Assembly: GCF_003315035.1 (NCBI RefSeq)
Contig: NZ_QNRE01000005.1
Coordinates: forward strand, 186,001 to 250,000
Source of the DNA: Nocardia puris
GTDB lineage: Bacteria; Actinomycetota; Actinomycetes; Mycobacteriales; Mycobacteriaceae
Reading direction: 5' to 3'
DNA: 64,000 nucleotides
In this document: one piece after another, positions 1 through 8,725 of the stretch
How positions within the stretch are numbered: position 1 is the stretch's first letter
Layout: every line of letters begins with the position of its first letter
Notes under the pieces: generated by a model
What the model was told of the DNA's origin: nothing
The model's input: only the letters and a program-made list of their open reading frames with translations
The model's database searches: none
Program-made: the position numbers and the translations under genes

Positions 1-160
1 GGGGACTGTTGTCGGGGCGCGCTGTCGGGTGTCGGCGTCAGCGGGGCTCTGGTTGTCGGGGGTGTTGGTGTGGGCGGGGTGGTGTCGGGTGCCGGCGTCG
101 GCGGGTCGTGGCGTCGGTGATTGGCGTCAGCGATGCGGTGGTGGCTGAGTCGTGCACAGC
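1..160. repeat. G-rich intergenic stretch with a diverged 23-bp direct repeat
   Basis: No coding signal is apparent between the window edge and the response-regulator stop. The plus strand is rich in GTCGGG/GTCGGC words. A 23-bp unit at 23-45 recurs at 83-105 with two mismatches, 60 bp apart. The gene that lies beyond the window edge is unknown, so this may be a terminal part of a longer low-complexity intergenic region. The G runs could in principle form a quadruplex, but that is inference only. Confidence 0.4.
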
Positions 161-817
161 TCAGCGGGGTTCGGTCAGTCCGCTTTCGTAGGCGAAGATC
201 GCGGCCTGGGTGCGGTCGCGCAGGCCGAGTTTGAACAGGATCCGGCCGACGTGCGTCTTCACCGTCTCCTCGGCGATGAACAGGCCGCCCGCGATCTCGG
301 CGTTCGACAGCCCGCGCGCCACCAGCTCCAGCACCTGGGTCTCGCGTTCGGTCAGTTTCTGCAGGTCCGCGTTGCCGGGGCGGAAACGTCCACCGAGACG
401 GGAGAATTCGCCGAGCAGCCGTCGCGTAACCGAGGGCGCGAGCATCGCGTCGCCGCGCGCGACGGTACGCACGCCGAGCGTGAGTTCCGCGGCCGGTGTG
501 TCCTTGAGCAGGAACCCGCTGGCCCCGGCTTGCAGCGCGCGGAACACGTATTCGTCCAGGTCGTAGGTGGTCAGCACGATCACCTTGGTCGGCGCCCCGG
601 ACGCCACGATCCGCGCGGTCGCCTCCAACCCGTCGAGGATCGGCATGCGGATGTCCATCAGCGCCACGTCGGGCCGCAACCGCTCGACCATCCGCACCGC
701 CTCCGCCCCATCCCCCGCCTCCCCGACGACCTCGATGTCCTCCTGCGCCCCGAGCAACACCGCCAACCCATCCCGGATCAGCGCCTGATCATCAGCGATC
801 AACACCCGTATCGTCAT
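161..817 (-). CDS. NarL/FixJ-family response regulator
   Basis: Cytoplasmic DNA-binding response regulator, 218 residues, a normal length for the NarL/LuxR group. The receiver domain (about 1-120) has the acidic pair D9-D10, the phospho-acceptor D55 in MDIRMP, T83 in VLTTYD and K105 in FLLKD. The LuxR-type helix-turn-helix occupies about residues 150-212 (LTERETQVLELVARGLSNAE). Its ATG overlaps the stop of the upstream histidine kinase by four bases (ATGA), so it is almost certainly that kinase's partner. It probably controls the ABC transporter genes of the same operon; the target is inferred. Confidence 0.93.
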   Translation of the reverse strand: MTIRVLIADDQALIRDGLAVLLGAQEDIEVVGEAGDGAEAVRMVERLRPDVALMDIRMPILDGLEATARIVASGAPTKVIVLTTYDLDEYVFRALQAGASGFLLKDTPAAELTLGVRTVARGDAMLAPSVTRRLLGEFSRLGGRFRPGNADLQKLTERETQVLELVARGLSNAEIAGGLFIAEETVKTHVGRILFKLGLRDRTQAAIFAYESGLTEPR

Positions 818-1959
818 CGCGCCCGCCGTTCGTCGAAGGGGAGGAGTGCCCTAACTCGATAGCCGCCGTCGGGGGTCGGTCCGGCGTCGAATTCGCCGCC
901 GAGGGCGGCGACGCGTTCGCGCATGCCGACCAGGCCGTGGCCGGTGCCGGTGGTCGTCGGATGCGAGTTCGGGCGGGTGTTGCGGACGTCGATCGCGAGT
1001 CCGGTGTCGCTGCGCGCCAATTCGAGGGTGAGCTCGGAGCCCGGGGCGTGGCGCAGCGCGTTGCTGAGTGCCTCCTGCACGATCCGGTACGCCGACACCG
1101 AGACGCCCTGGGGCAGGTTCGTGTCCAGTTCGTCGCGCCGCACGTGCACCGTCCGGCCGGCCGCACGCACGCTCTCCACGAGTTCGCCGATGGCCGCCAC
1201 GTCGGGTTGCGGGCGGGGATCGTGTTCGGTGTCGGCGCGCAGCACCCCGAGGATGCGCCGCATCTCGCCGAGCCCGGCGGCCGCGCTGGCGCGGATCGCG
1301 TCCAGGCTCGCGACGAGTTCGGGCGGCGGATCGGGCACCCGGTACTGCGCGGCCTCGGCCTGCACCGCCACCACCGACATGTGGTGGGCCACCACGTCGT
1401 GCAGTTCGCGGGCGATCCGGGTGCGCTCCTCGAGCAGGGCGTTGCGCTCGCGCTGCCGCTCCGATTCGCGGCGCTGGGTCCGCGCGTCGCGGCGCGATTC
1501 GATCAGCGCCCTGGTGACCGCGGCGGCGGTGAGCACCAGCCCGGTGAGCACGGCCGAGGTGACGAATTCCGCGAGCCCGCCCCCCGGCGCGGCGATGGCC
1601 GCCACGGCCGTCACAGCGGTGGTGACCACCCACACGACCACAGTGGCGCGCCAGCCGACCAATAACGCCAGGATCGCCAGCACCAACAGGTAGGAGTTGA
1701 AAACGGCATCGGCCCAGAGGGTTTCGTCGGAGACCGCCGCGGTGCTGGTGAGGGCGATCAAGCTCACCGCCCACCCCGCCAGCGGCACCCGCGCCTGCAA
1801 CACGATCGCCAGCGCCTGCGCCGCCGCCAGGATCGCCGACTGCCGCGCACTCAGATCGGTATCCGACAGCAGCGTGTGGTCGACCACCGCGAAGACGAAG
1901 ACCGCCAGGGCAGCCAACACCACGGGTGCCAGCCAGCGCGGCCCCACCGGGGCGCTCAC
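814..1959 (-). CDS. Sensor histidine kinase (HisKA_3/NarX type)
   Basis: Membrane-bound sensor kinase of 381 residues. The N-terminal half contains several hydrophobic segments (roughly residues 8-150), followed by a basic linker and the dimerisation/phospho-acceptor helix with the motif RELHDVVAHHMSVV, whose first His is the expected phosphorylation site. The C-terminal ATPase domain carries VQEALSNALRHA (N box) and GTGHGLVGMRERV (G box). I chose the GTG at 1959 because it overlaps the permease stop (GTGA) and gives a complete first membrane helix; a longer open frame running upstream lies over the permease gene in the wrong frame. The signal sensed is unknown, possibly a cell-envelope stress or a drug handled by the linked transporter. 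Confidence 0.9.
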   Translation of the reverse strand: MSAPVGPRWLAPVVLAALAVFVFAVVDHTLLSDTDLSARQSAILAAAQALAIVLQARVPLAGWAVSLIALTSTAAVSDETLWADAVFNSYLLVLAILALLVGWRATVVVWVVTTAVTAVAAIAAPGGGLAEFVTSAVLTGLVLTAAAVTRALIESRRDARTQRRESERQRERNALLEERTRIARELHDVVAHHMSVVAVQAEAAQYRVPDPPPELVASLDAIRASAAAGLGEMRRILGVLRADTEHDPRPQPDVAAIGELVESVRAAGRTVHVRRDELDTNLPQGVSVSAYRIVQEALSNALRHAPGSELTLELARSDTGLAIDVRNTRPNSHPTTTGTGHGLVGMRERVAALGGEFDAGPTPDGGYRVRALLPFDERRAR

Positions 1960-2729
1960 ACGTCCTCCCGTTCCAGCCGGCGCCACGCCACCGCGACCGA
2001 CGCGAGCGTGGTCACCACCACGATCGCCAGCCGCGGCCACCCGCCGAGCGTGCCGATCAACTCCGCGGCCCCGTCGGAACTCTGCGCGAGTTTGGCCACC
2101 ACGGCGCTCGGCGCGAAGATCGTCAGCCATTTGTGCAGCTCCCCGAAGATCTGCGCCGAGGACACCTGCGGCAGCACCACGTACAGCACGGACAGGGCGA
2201 CCGCGGCGGCGGAACTGCGCAGCAGCACCCCGAGCGAGAGCCCGAGCAGCGCGACGGCGGGGAAACAGCAGTAGATCCCGAACAGGCCGGGCAGCGGGTC
2301 GCCCGGGTCGTATGCGGCGGGCTCGATCATCGCGCTGCCGATCAGATACGCCGTCGTCACCGCGACGATCCCGCACACCGTGGCGATCACCGTGACCACC
2401 ACGGCCTTCGCCGCCAGCACGAGACCGCGCTGTGGCGTGGTCGCCAGTACCGGCCGGATCGTGCCCGAGGTGTACTCCGTGCTCATCACCAGCGCGCCCC
2501 ACGCCGCGATCGCGGCCAGGCACAGCGTGACCCCGGTGAGCGCGCCACCGAGGACGGTGTCGCCCGCCTCCATGCTCGCGGTGAGCCCGACGAACAATGC
2601 CGTCAGCGGACCGAGCACCGCCGTGGCCAGCGGCAGCGCCCACAGCGCGCGCGCCGAACGGATCTTGATCACTTCGGAACGGATCTGATCGGCCAGGAGG
2701 GTGCCCGCGGGCACCGTGACGGCGGTCAT
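1956..2729 (-). CDS. ABC transporter permease (ABC-2 type)
   Basis: Integral membrane subunit of an exporter, 257 residues with about six hydrophobic helices (for example around 35-55, 70-90, 115-140, 155-180, 185-205 and 228-248). There is no nucleotide-binding domain; the ATPase is encoded just upstream with a four-base overlap. The sequence resembles the bacitracin/lantibiotic-type or NatB-like permeases that export drugs or lipids, but the substrate cannot be read from the sequence. Confidence 0.85.
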   Translation of the reverse strand: MTAVTVPAGTLLADQIRSEVIKIRSARALWALPLATAVLGPLTALFVGLTASMEAGDTVLGGALTGVTLCLAAIAAWGALVMSTEYTSGTIRPVLATTPQRGLVLAAKAVVVTVIATVCGIVAVTTAYLIGSAMIEPAAYDPGDPLPGLFGIYCCFPAVALLGLSLGVLLRSSAAAVALSVLYVVLPQVSSAQIFGELHKWLTIFAPSAVVAKLAQSSDGAAELIGTLGGWPRLAIVVVTTLASVAVAWRRLEREDV

Positions 2730-3637
2730 CCGGCACGCTCCGTCACCGGGCGCGCCGCGAAGTTCTCATGTTCGGCCACCAGCCGCGTGAACACGTCCTC
2801 CACACTGGCCGTGACGGGTGTGAGTTCTTCGAGGGCGATGCCGTGCGTGAGAGCCAGCCTGCCGATCTCGGCGGACGTGATTCCGCGCACCGTGGCCGCG
2901 CCGTCGCGCCACGCGAGCTCCCGGTCCAGAACGCCGGTCAGGCGCTCCGGCTCGGCGCAGCGCACCCGCACCACCGGCTCGTCCCGGCGCGCGACGAAGC
3001 GCGACAGCGGTTCGTCGGCCAGCAGCCGCCCCGACCCGATGACCACGAGGTGGTCGGCGATCAGCTGGGTCTCGCTCATGAGATGGCTGGACAGCAGCAC
3101 CGTGCGGCCCTCATCGGCCATCGCGCGCAGCAACTCCCTGATCCACCGGATGCCCTCGGTGTCCAGGCCGTTCACCGGCTCGTCCAGCACCAGGACCTCC
3201 GGATCGCCGAGCAGTGCGGCGGCGATCCCCAGACGCTGGCGCATCCCCAGCGAGAACCCGCCGACCCGCCGGCCCGCCATCGCGGTGAGGCCGACCGTGT
3301 CCAGTACCTCGTCCACGCGTCGCGCCGGAATCCCGGACGCCGCCGCCAGCCCCCGCAGGTGTGCCGCCGCCGTGCGCGACGACAGCACATCACCCGCGTC
3401 GAGCAGCGCGCCGACCGTGTGCAGCGGCCGCGTGAGCTCGCGATACGGGCGGCCCCGCACCGTCACCGATCCACCCGTCGGGGTGATGAGCCCGAGAATC
3501 ATCCGCATGGTCGTGGTCTTGCCCGACCCGTTGGGGCCGAGGAAGCCGGTGACCCGGCCCGCACCCGCCGTGAACGTGAGGTCGTCCACGGCGCGTGTGC
3601 GTCCGTAGCACTTCGTCAACCCGCGCGCCTCGATCAT
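2726..3637 (-). CDS. ABC transporter ATP-binding protein (DrrA/CcmA-like)
   Basis: ATPase subunit, 303 residues. The nucleotide-binding domain occupies about residues 1-220: Walker A GPNGSGKTTT (34-43), signature FSLGMRQRLGIA and Walker B VLVLDEPVNGLD. The C-terminal 80 residues are the accessory domain common in DrrA-type drug exporters. It is the first gene of a four-gene operon (ATPase, permease, kinase, regulator), each joined by a four-base overlap. A TAGCAT hexamer ends six bases before the ATG, so a leaderless transcript is possible. A small dyad at 3680-3693 could be an operator. Confidence 0.92.
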   Translation of the reverse strand: MIEARGLTKCYGRTRAVDDLTFTAGAGRVTGFLGPNGSGKTTTMRMILGLITPTGGSVTVRGRPYRELTRPLHTVGALLDAGDVLSSRTAAAHLRGLAAASGIPARRVDEVLDTVGLTAMAGRRVGGFSLGMRQRLGIAAALLGDPEVLVLDEPVNGLDTEGIRWIRELLRAMADEGRTVLLSSHLMSETQLIADHLVVIGSGRLLADEPLSRFVARRDEPVVRVRCAEPERLTGVLDRELAWRDGAATVRGITSAEIGRLALTHGIALEELTPVTASVEDVFTRLVAEHENFAARPVTERAG

Positions 3638-3679
3638 GGTTCGATGCTAGGGACGCGCCCGCCGCCGCCACATCCCTCG

Positions 3680-3693
3680 CACGAGCGTTCGTG
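3680..3693. promoter_or_regulatory. Inverted repeat upstream of ABC/two-component operon
   Basis: CACGA and TCGTG-type arms flank a four-base centre about 43 bp upstream of the ATPase start. Position and symmetry suit a binding site for the NarL-type regulator encoded in the operon. The arms are only 5 bp long, so chance is a real alternative. Confidence 0.3.
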
Positions 3694-3792
3694 GTGTAGC
3701 TCGGAAGGGGGATACGGTAGGTGCGGCACGCCGCCCGCAGGCCGTGCGCCGACCCGCTCGACGGGTCCGAAAACATGTCTTGACCACACGGT

Positions 3793-3820
3793 TTGGAACT
3801 GCGTGCGTTCGGTGTGTAAT
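3793..3820 (+). promoter_or_regulatory. Candidate promoter for tRNA-Thr/tRNA-Met/rpmG
   Basis: TTGGAA at 3793-3798 and TGTAAT at 3815-3820 are separated by 16 bp and lie about 60 bp upstream of the tRNA-Thr gene. The region is locally less GC-rich than its surroundings. An alternative -35 (TTGACC at 3780) is too far from this -10. Confidence 0.45.
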
Positions 3821-3882
3821 CTCGTTCAAGACTTCAGCGCGCCGGGGTCGAGATCCTGAGTCTCCGGAGCGAAGGCAGTCAT

Positions 3883-3955
3883 GCCCCCTTAGCTCAGTCG
3901 GCAGAGCGTTTCCATGGTAAGGAAAAGGTCAACGGTTCGATTCCGTTAGGGGGCT
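3883..3955 (+). tRNA. thrT: tRNA-Thr (GGT anticodon)
   Basis: A full cloverleaf can be drawn: acceptor GCCCCCT/AGGGGGC, D stem GCTC/GAGC, anticodon stem TTTCC/GGAAA with loop ATGGTAA (anticodon GGT), T stem AACGG/CCGTT with TTCGATT, discriminator T. No CCA is encoded. Its place just before tRNA-Met and rpmG matches the mycobacterial order. Confidence 0.97.
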
Positions 3956-4038
3956 CGCCGGATTGCCGGTGGTGACCGACTCGGCAACGCACCCGCGGTG
4001 GTGGGGCTGGGCACGGAACCACGGCAATGCGACGCCGT

Positions 4039-4111
4039 GGCGGTGTAGCTCAGTCGGTAGAGCAAACGACTCATAATCGTTGTGTCGCCGGTTCAAGTCC
4101 GGCCATCGCTA
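4039..4111 (+). tRNA. metT: tRNA-Met (CAT anticodon, elongator type)
   Basis: Cloverleaf with acceptor GGCGGTG/CATCGCT (two G-T pairs, first pair G-T), D stem GCTC/GAGC, anticodon stem AACGA/TCGTT with loop CTCATAA (anticodon CAT), T stem GCCGG/CCGGC. The initiator-specific three G-C pairs in the anticodon stem are absent, so this is the elongator. The bases after discriminator A happen to read CCA (4112-4114). Confidence 0.95.
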
Positions 4112-4155
4112 CCACAACCTATCGAGCCCATCAGGTACCGGAAAGAAGGCATATC

Positions 4156-4326
4156 GTGGCCGCGAAGTCCACCGATGTCCGGCCAAAGATCACCTTGGCC
4201 TGCGAGCAGTGCAAGCACCGCAACTACATCACCAAGAAGAACCGGCGCAACGACCCGGATCGGCTGGAGCTGAAGAAGTTCTGCCCGAACTGCGGCACGC
4301 ACCGGGCGCACCGCGAATCCCGCTGA
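4156..4326 (+). CDS. rpmG: 50S ribosomal protein L33
   Basis: Large-subunit protein of 56 residues, the usual length. It has two CxxC pairs (CEQC near residue 16 and CPNC near residue 45), so it is the zinc-binding C+ form. The GTG start at 4156 follows an AAGAAGG Shine-Dalgarno; translation begins [19 protein letters not shown]. It lies 41 bp downstream of tRNA-Met and is followed by a strong terminator hairpin at 4404. Confidence 0.96.
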
Positions 4327-4403
4327 AACCCACTCGCGCGTGAAGCTACCGCGAGGGTGGTGCCGGGAGCTCGATCCCGGCTTTCTCGGACCGTGAAGCC
4401 GTG

Positions 4404-4429
4404 CAGGGCCGGACATATGTCCGGCCCTG
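4404..4429 (+). terminator. Terminator: 26-bp perfect palindrome after rpmG
   Basis: The arms CAGGGCCGGACA and TGTCCGGCCCTG pair perfectly with only TA between them, followed by a short T-containing tail. It stands between rpmG and hadAB and would separate the two transcription units. The sequence is a perfect palindrome, so it is symmetric on both strands. Confidence 0.75.
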
Positions 4430-4505
4430 ATCTCGTTTGCGGACCGGTGCGGTGGTCAACGCTCCGCGACCCCGGGGAGCGGGGTCAGATAGGTACAGTC
4501 CTCCC

Positions 4506-5582
4506 GTGACAATCAACACCGGTACAGAAGAAGCGGTCCAGCCGGGCGCTGCGGATTTCGATCCCGCCGCCCACGCCGCGGCGATGGTCGGTCACCACTA
4601 TCGCGTCGACGACTACTACGAAGTCGGCCGCGAGAAGGTCCGCGAATACGCCCGCGCGGTGCAGGACTACCACCCGGTGCACTGGGACGAGGACGTCGCC
4701 GCGGAGTACGGCTACGACGGCCTGCTCGCGCCCCCCACGTTCATCTCCCTGGTCGGCATCCTGGCCCAGCGCAAGCTGTTCGAACAGGTCGTCACCGGTT
4801 ACGACCTGAGCCAGATCATGCAGACCGACCAGATCCTGGAGTTCCACCGGCCCATCCGCGTCGGCGACCAGCTCACCTGCGACGTCTACCTGCATTCCTT
4901 CCGGCAGGCCTTCGGCGGCGACATCATCGTCACCAAGAACATCGTCACCGCGCAGAACGACGAACTGGTGCTCACCACCTACACCACGCTCGTCGGCCGC
5001 AGCGGCGGCGATATCGACCCGAACCTCAACGAGGCCGTGCGCAACGTGCTCATGCACGGCATCGGCTCCGAGGAGCCGGGCCACCACCCGCGCACCGCCG
5101 CGCCCGTGTCGGCGCCGCCGGTGCCCGTCACCACCATCCCCGAGGTCGCGGCGAGCAAGCACGCCCGCTCGTTCGACGGGATCGGCGTCGGTGACGAGCT
5201 GCCCCCGCGCGTGGTCCGCCTCACCCGCGGCGATCTGGTCAACTACGCCGGCGTCTCCGGCGACGCGAACCCGATCCACTGGAGCGACGAGGTGGTCAAG
5301 CTCGTCGGCCTGGACAACGTGGTCGCGCACGGCATGCTCACCATGGGCCTCGGCGGCGGATTCGTCACCTCCTGGCTGGGCGATCCGGGCGCGGTCAAGG
5401 AGTACAACGTGCGCTTCACCAGCCCGGTGTACGTCGGTTCCGAGGAGGCCGCCGAGGTGGAGTACACCGGCAAGGTGAAGTCGGTGGACCCCGAGACGCG
5501 CACCGCGGTGATCGCGATCGTGGCCAGGTCGGCGGGCAAGAAGATCTTCGGCCGGGCCACCGCGACCGTGCAGCTGTCCTGA
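4506..5582 (+). CDS. hadAB: Fused (3R)-hydroxyacyl-ACP dehydratase HadA/HadB
   Basis: Dehydratase step of the FAS-II system that elongates meromycolate chains. The protein (358 residues) joins two hot-dog domains. Residues about 25-165 match HadA (YHPVHWDEDVAAEYGYDGL). After a Pro/Ala linker (about 190-215), residues 220-355 match HadB, with the catalytic D-x4-H pattern in VSGDANPIHWSDE and the AHGMLTMG helix. In M. tuberculosis these are separate genes (hadA, hadB) followed by hadC; here they are one frame and no hadC follows before tRNA-Trp. The GTG at 4506 has no Shine-Dalgarno but lies about 10 bp after TAGGTA, suggesting a very short leader. An in-frame start at 4437 would add a poor N-terminus. 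Confidence 0.92.
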   Translation: MTINTGTEEAVQPGAADFDPAAHAAAMVGHHYRVDDYYEVGREKVREYARAVQDYHPVHWDEDVAAEYGYDGLLAPPTFISLVGILAQRKLFEQVVTGYDLSQIMQTDQILEFHRPIRVGDQLTCDVYLHSFRQAFGGDIIVTKNIVTAQNDELVLTTYTTLVGRSGGDIDPNLNEAVRNVLMHGIGSEEPGHHPRTAAPVSAPPVPVTTIPEVAASKHARSFDGIGVGDELPPRVVRLTRGDLVNYAGVSGDANPIHWSDEVVKLVGLDNVVAHGMLTMGLGGGFVTSWLGDPGAVKEYNVRFTSPVYVGSEEAAEVEYTGKVKSVDPETRTAVIAIVARSAGKKIFGRATATVQLS

Positions 5583-5827
5583 CCTGGTCGGCCGACCCTG
5601 ATTGGCTATCGGCGCGGTCGGTCGAGTACACTCGGGACTCTGGGGTCACCAGCCGCTGCGCGCTGCTCTGAGGGGCTGGTTCCAGGCGGCGGCTTCGGCC
5701 GCCACCCTCGGGACCGGCAACCGCCGGAGCGGCGCGCGTGTTGTGTGAACCCGGTACCGGGCGCTCGCGCTCGATACGGCAAACTGAATATGGGAAACGT
5801 GGTCGGACACGATGTTCGTCCGACCGA

Positions 5828-5900
<73 letters not shown>

Positions 5901-5931
5901 CCCTGGATGCCAGCGATGAGAGAGGATCGGC

Positions 5932-6318
5932 GTGAGCGACGACACTCGCAACGGCGCAGACCCGGCCGACGACGCCGCCGCGGTGAGCCGGCCGAGTGGC
6001 AAGCGGTCCGCCCGGCGGACCCGCTCGGGGTCGTCCTCGGCCGACACCGGATCGGTCGCCACGATCGACCGGCCTTCGCTGAAGAAGACGGACAAGACTG
6101 CCGGTAAGGGCAAGCGCGGCGAGACGGGCAATCCGTTCAAGCGCGTGATCAAGTTCCTGCGAGAGGTCATCGCGGAACTGCGCAAGGTGATCTGGCCCAA
6201 CCGGAAGCAGATGGTCACCTATACGAGCGTTGTTCTGGTGTTCGTGATCTTCATGGTCGCCTACATCAGCGGGTTGGATCTGGCGTTCATCAAGGGTGTC
6301 AACTGGCTGTTCGGCTAG
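5932..6318 (+). CDS. secE: Preprotein translocase subunit SecE
   Basis: Essential membrane subunit of SecYEG. It has 128 residues: a charged, low-complexity N-terminal extension (about 1-65) typical of actinobacteria, then the conserved amphipathic stretch VIKFLREVIAELRKVIWPNR and one transmembrane helix near 97-118. The GTG start at 5932 follows GAGAGGAT. It is followed by nusG after about 85 bp, the standard order. Confidence 0.95.
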   Translation: MSDDTRNGADPADDAAAVSRPSGKRSARRTRSGSSSADTGSVATIDRPSLKKTDKTAGKGKRGETGNPFKRVIKFLREVIAELRKVIWPNRKQMVTYTSVVLVFVIFMVAYISGLDLAFIKGVNWLFG

Positions 6319-6404
6319 CGGTACGACGCCGACGCCGGTAGCCGATCCCGGGGCGGACCGGTGGAATCTTCCGCCGCGCCCGGCCCGGCACGCAGAGGAT
6401 GTAC

Positions 6405-7223
6405 GTGACGACACAGGAAGCGAGTGCCCCAGTGAGCACCCCGGAGAACGGCACCAACGACGAGTTCCCGGTCGACGACGTGGCCGAGCCCGCCATCGAG
6501 GCGGCCGACGAAGCCGCGGCGGTCGAAGAGCCTGTGGTCGAAGAGGACGTCGAAGCGGTCGAGGAAGCTCCCGCCGCCCCGATCGATGCCGAGCCCGCCG
6601 ATCCCGTCGCCGAGATGAAGGCCGCGCTGCGGCGCGCCCCCGGTGACTGGTACGTCATCCACTCCTACGCCGGCTACGAGAACAAGGTGAAGGCCAACCT
6701 CGAGACCCGCGTCCAGAACCTGGACCTCGAGGAGTACATCTTCCAGGTCGAGGTGCCGACCGAAGAGGTCACCGAGATCAAGAACGGCCAGCGCAAGAAC
6801 GTCAACCGCAAGGTGCTGCCCGGCTACATCCTGGTCCGCATGGACCTCAACGACGAGTCCTGGGGCGCGGTGCGCAACACCCCCGGCGTCACCGGTTTCG
6901 TCGGCGCCACCTCGCGCCCGTCCGCGCTGTCGCTGGACGATGTGGTGAAGTTCCTGGTCCCGGCCTCGCAGCAGAAGAAGGCGCCCGCCGCGGCGGCCGC
7001 CGCCACCGCGGGCGAGACCGCCACCGACGTGGCCCCCAAGCCGGTCATCGAGGTCGACTTCGAGGTCGGCGAGTCGGTCACCGTGATGGACGGACCGTTC
7101 GCGACGCTGCCCGCCAGCATCTCCGAGGTCAACGCCGAACAGCAGAAGCTCAAGGTGCTGGTGTCGATCTTCGGTCGCGAGACCCCGGTCGAGCTGGCGT
7201 TCACCCAGGTCGCGAAGATCTGA
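6405..7223 (+). CDS. nusG: Transcription termination/antitermination factor NusG
   Basis: RNA-polymerase elongation factor, about 272 residues. A 70-residue acidic extension precedes the NGN domain (GDWYVIHSYAGYENKVKANL, polymerase binding). The C-terminal KOW domain begins near VGESVTVMDGPFA. The two domains are joined by an unusually long Ala-rich linker of about 30 residues (QQKKAPAAAAAATAGE). I prefer GTG 6405 because AGAGG lies six bases before it; the ATG at 6399 touches that Shine-Dalgarno. Long N-terminal and linker regions are normal for Nocardia and mycobacteria. Confidence 0.94.
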   Translation: MTTQEASAPVSTPENGTNDEFPVDDVAEPAIEAADEAAAVEEPVVEEDVEAVEEAPAAPIDAEPADPVAEMKAALRRAPGDWYVIHSYAGYENKVKANLETRVQNLDLEEYIFQVEVPTEEVTEIKNGQRKNVNRKVLPGYILVRMDLNDESWGAVRNTPGVTGFVGATSRPSALSLDDVVKFLVPASQQKKAPAAAAAATAGETATDVAPKPVIEVDFEVGESVTVMDGPFATLPASISEVNAEQQKLKVLVSIFGRETPVELAFTQVAKI

Positions 7224-7412
7224 TCGGGGGCCGGGCAACCCGGCCCCACCCGAAGGACGAGGGCACGCTCCCGGTAAGGTGTGTTGGTTCGTGCGCGGAT
7301 CCCCCTGGCGTCAGCCGGATTCGCCCGCGAGCACCGGGCCGCGTGTCCGGAAGCGGGCCGCGCCCGCGACAGGCTTACGGCAACCGTAAGGACCCGAAAC
7401 CAAGGAAGAAAG

Positions 7413-7847
7413 ATGCCCCCCAAGAAGAAGAAGCTCGCCGGGATCATCAAGCTGCAGATCCAGGCCGGCCAGGCGAACCCGGCCCCGCCCGTGGGCCCGG
7501 CGCTCGGTCAGCACGGCGTCAACATCATGGAGTTCTGCAAGGCGTACAACGCCGCGACCGAGTCGCAGCGTGGCAACGTCATCCCGGTCGAGATCTCGGT
7601 GTACGAGGACCGGTCCTTCGACTTCAAGCTGAAGACCCCGCCGGCCGCCAAGTTGCTGCTCAAGGCCGCCGGTGTGCAGAAGGGCTCGGCCGAGCCGCAC
7701 CGCACCAAGGTCGCCAAGGTCACCCTGGACCAGGTCCGCGAGATCGCGAAGACCAAGCAGGAAGACCTCAACGCCAACGACCTCGACCAGGCCGTGAAGA
7801 TCATCGCGGGCACCGCCCGTTCGATGGGCATCACCGTCGAGGGCTGA
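7413..7847 (+). CDS. rplK: 50S ribosomal protein L11
   Basis: L11 of 144 residues at the GTPase-associated centre. The N-terminal domain reads [22 protein letters not shown], the rRNA-binding C-terminal domain ends with [15 protein letters not shown] at 7413 follows GGAAGAAAG. Thiopeptide-contact prolines in the [10 protein letters not shown] loop are present. It is followed by rplA after 149 bp. Confidence 0.97.
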
Positions 7848-7996
7848 GCGTCAGCGCCGGAGGAGGTAGCGCAGCGTGACCACGCAGGCGTAAGTGAAGC
7901 CCTCCGAAAGGCGCTGGGGCTGAGCGAAACCGCTCGGTGGGAGGGTCGGCCAGACCCGGCAACCACAGCTGAACCAGAACTTAAGGACAGAGAATC

Positions 7997-8710
7997 ATGG
8001 CAAAACGAAGCAAGGCGTACCTCGCCGCGGCCGAGAAGGTCGATCGCGACAAGCTCTACTCCCCGCTGGCCGCCGCGCGGCTGGCCAAGGAGACCGCCAC
8101 CACCAAGACCGACGCGACCGTCGAGGTCGCCGTGCGTCTGGGTGTGGATCCCCGCAAGGCCGACCAAATGGTCCGCGGCACCGTCAACCTGCCGCACGGC
8201 ACCGGTAAGACCGCCCGCGTCATCGTGTTCGCGGCCGGTGAGAAGGCCGCCGAGGCCGAGGCCGCCGGTGCCGACGCCGTGGGCGCCGAGGACCTGATCG
8301 AGCGGATCCAGGGCGGCTGGCTGGACTTCGACGCCGCGATCGCCACCCCCGACCAGATGGCCAAGGTCGGCCGCATCGCGCGTGTCCTGGGCCCGCGCGG
8401 TCTGATGCCGAACCCGAAGACGGGCACGGTCACCACCGACGTGACCAAGGCCGTCAACGACATCAAGGGCGGCAAGATCAACTTCCGCGTCGACAAGCAG
8501 GCCAACCTGCACTTCGTCATCGGCAAGGCGTCCTTCGACGAGGCCAAGCTGGTGGAGAACTACGGCGCCGCGCTGGACGAGATCCTGCGCGTCAAGCCCT
8601 CCACCGCGAAGGGCCGCTACGTCAAGAAGGTGACGGTTTCGACGAACACCGGACCGGGCATCCCGGTGGACCCGAACCGCACCCGCAACCTCCTCGACGA
8701 GGACGCGTAA
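7997..8710 (+). CDS. rplA: 50S ribosomal protein L1
   Basis: L1-stalk protein and, in other bacteria, translational repressor of the L11 operon. It has 237 residues, with the characteristic GPRGLMPNPKTGTV motif and an N-terminal MAKRSKAYLAAAEKVDR. AAGGA lies upstream of the ATG. The 149-bp gap before it contains a GC-rich stem region that might bind L1, but I cannot show this. A long terminator hairpin follows. Confidence 0.97.
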   Translation: MAKRSKAYLAAAEKVDRDKLYSPLAAARLAKETATTKTDATVEVAVRLGVDPRKADQMVRGTVNLPHGTGKTARVIVFAAGEKAAEAEAAGADAVGAEDLIERIQGGWLDFDAAIATPDQMAKVGRIARVLGPRGLMPNPKTGTVTTDVTKAVNDIKGGKINFRVDKQANLHFVIGKASFDEAKLVENYGAALDEILRVKPSTAKGRYVKKVTVSTNTGPGIPVDPNRTRNLLDEDA

Positions 8711-8725
8711 GCACCACCGCACCAC

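Noticed and set aside
814..2736. 640-codon open frame covering the kinase and permease genes
   Set aside because: Its first 250 codons lie out of frame over the permease. Only the part after GTG 1959 is a protein (the histidine kinase).
1926..3608. 560-codon plus-strand frame opposite the permease and ATPase
   Set aside because: Composition rich in Arg/His/Ser without motifs; the minus-strand genes have clear domains and overlapping starts.
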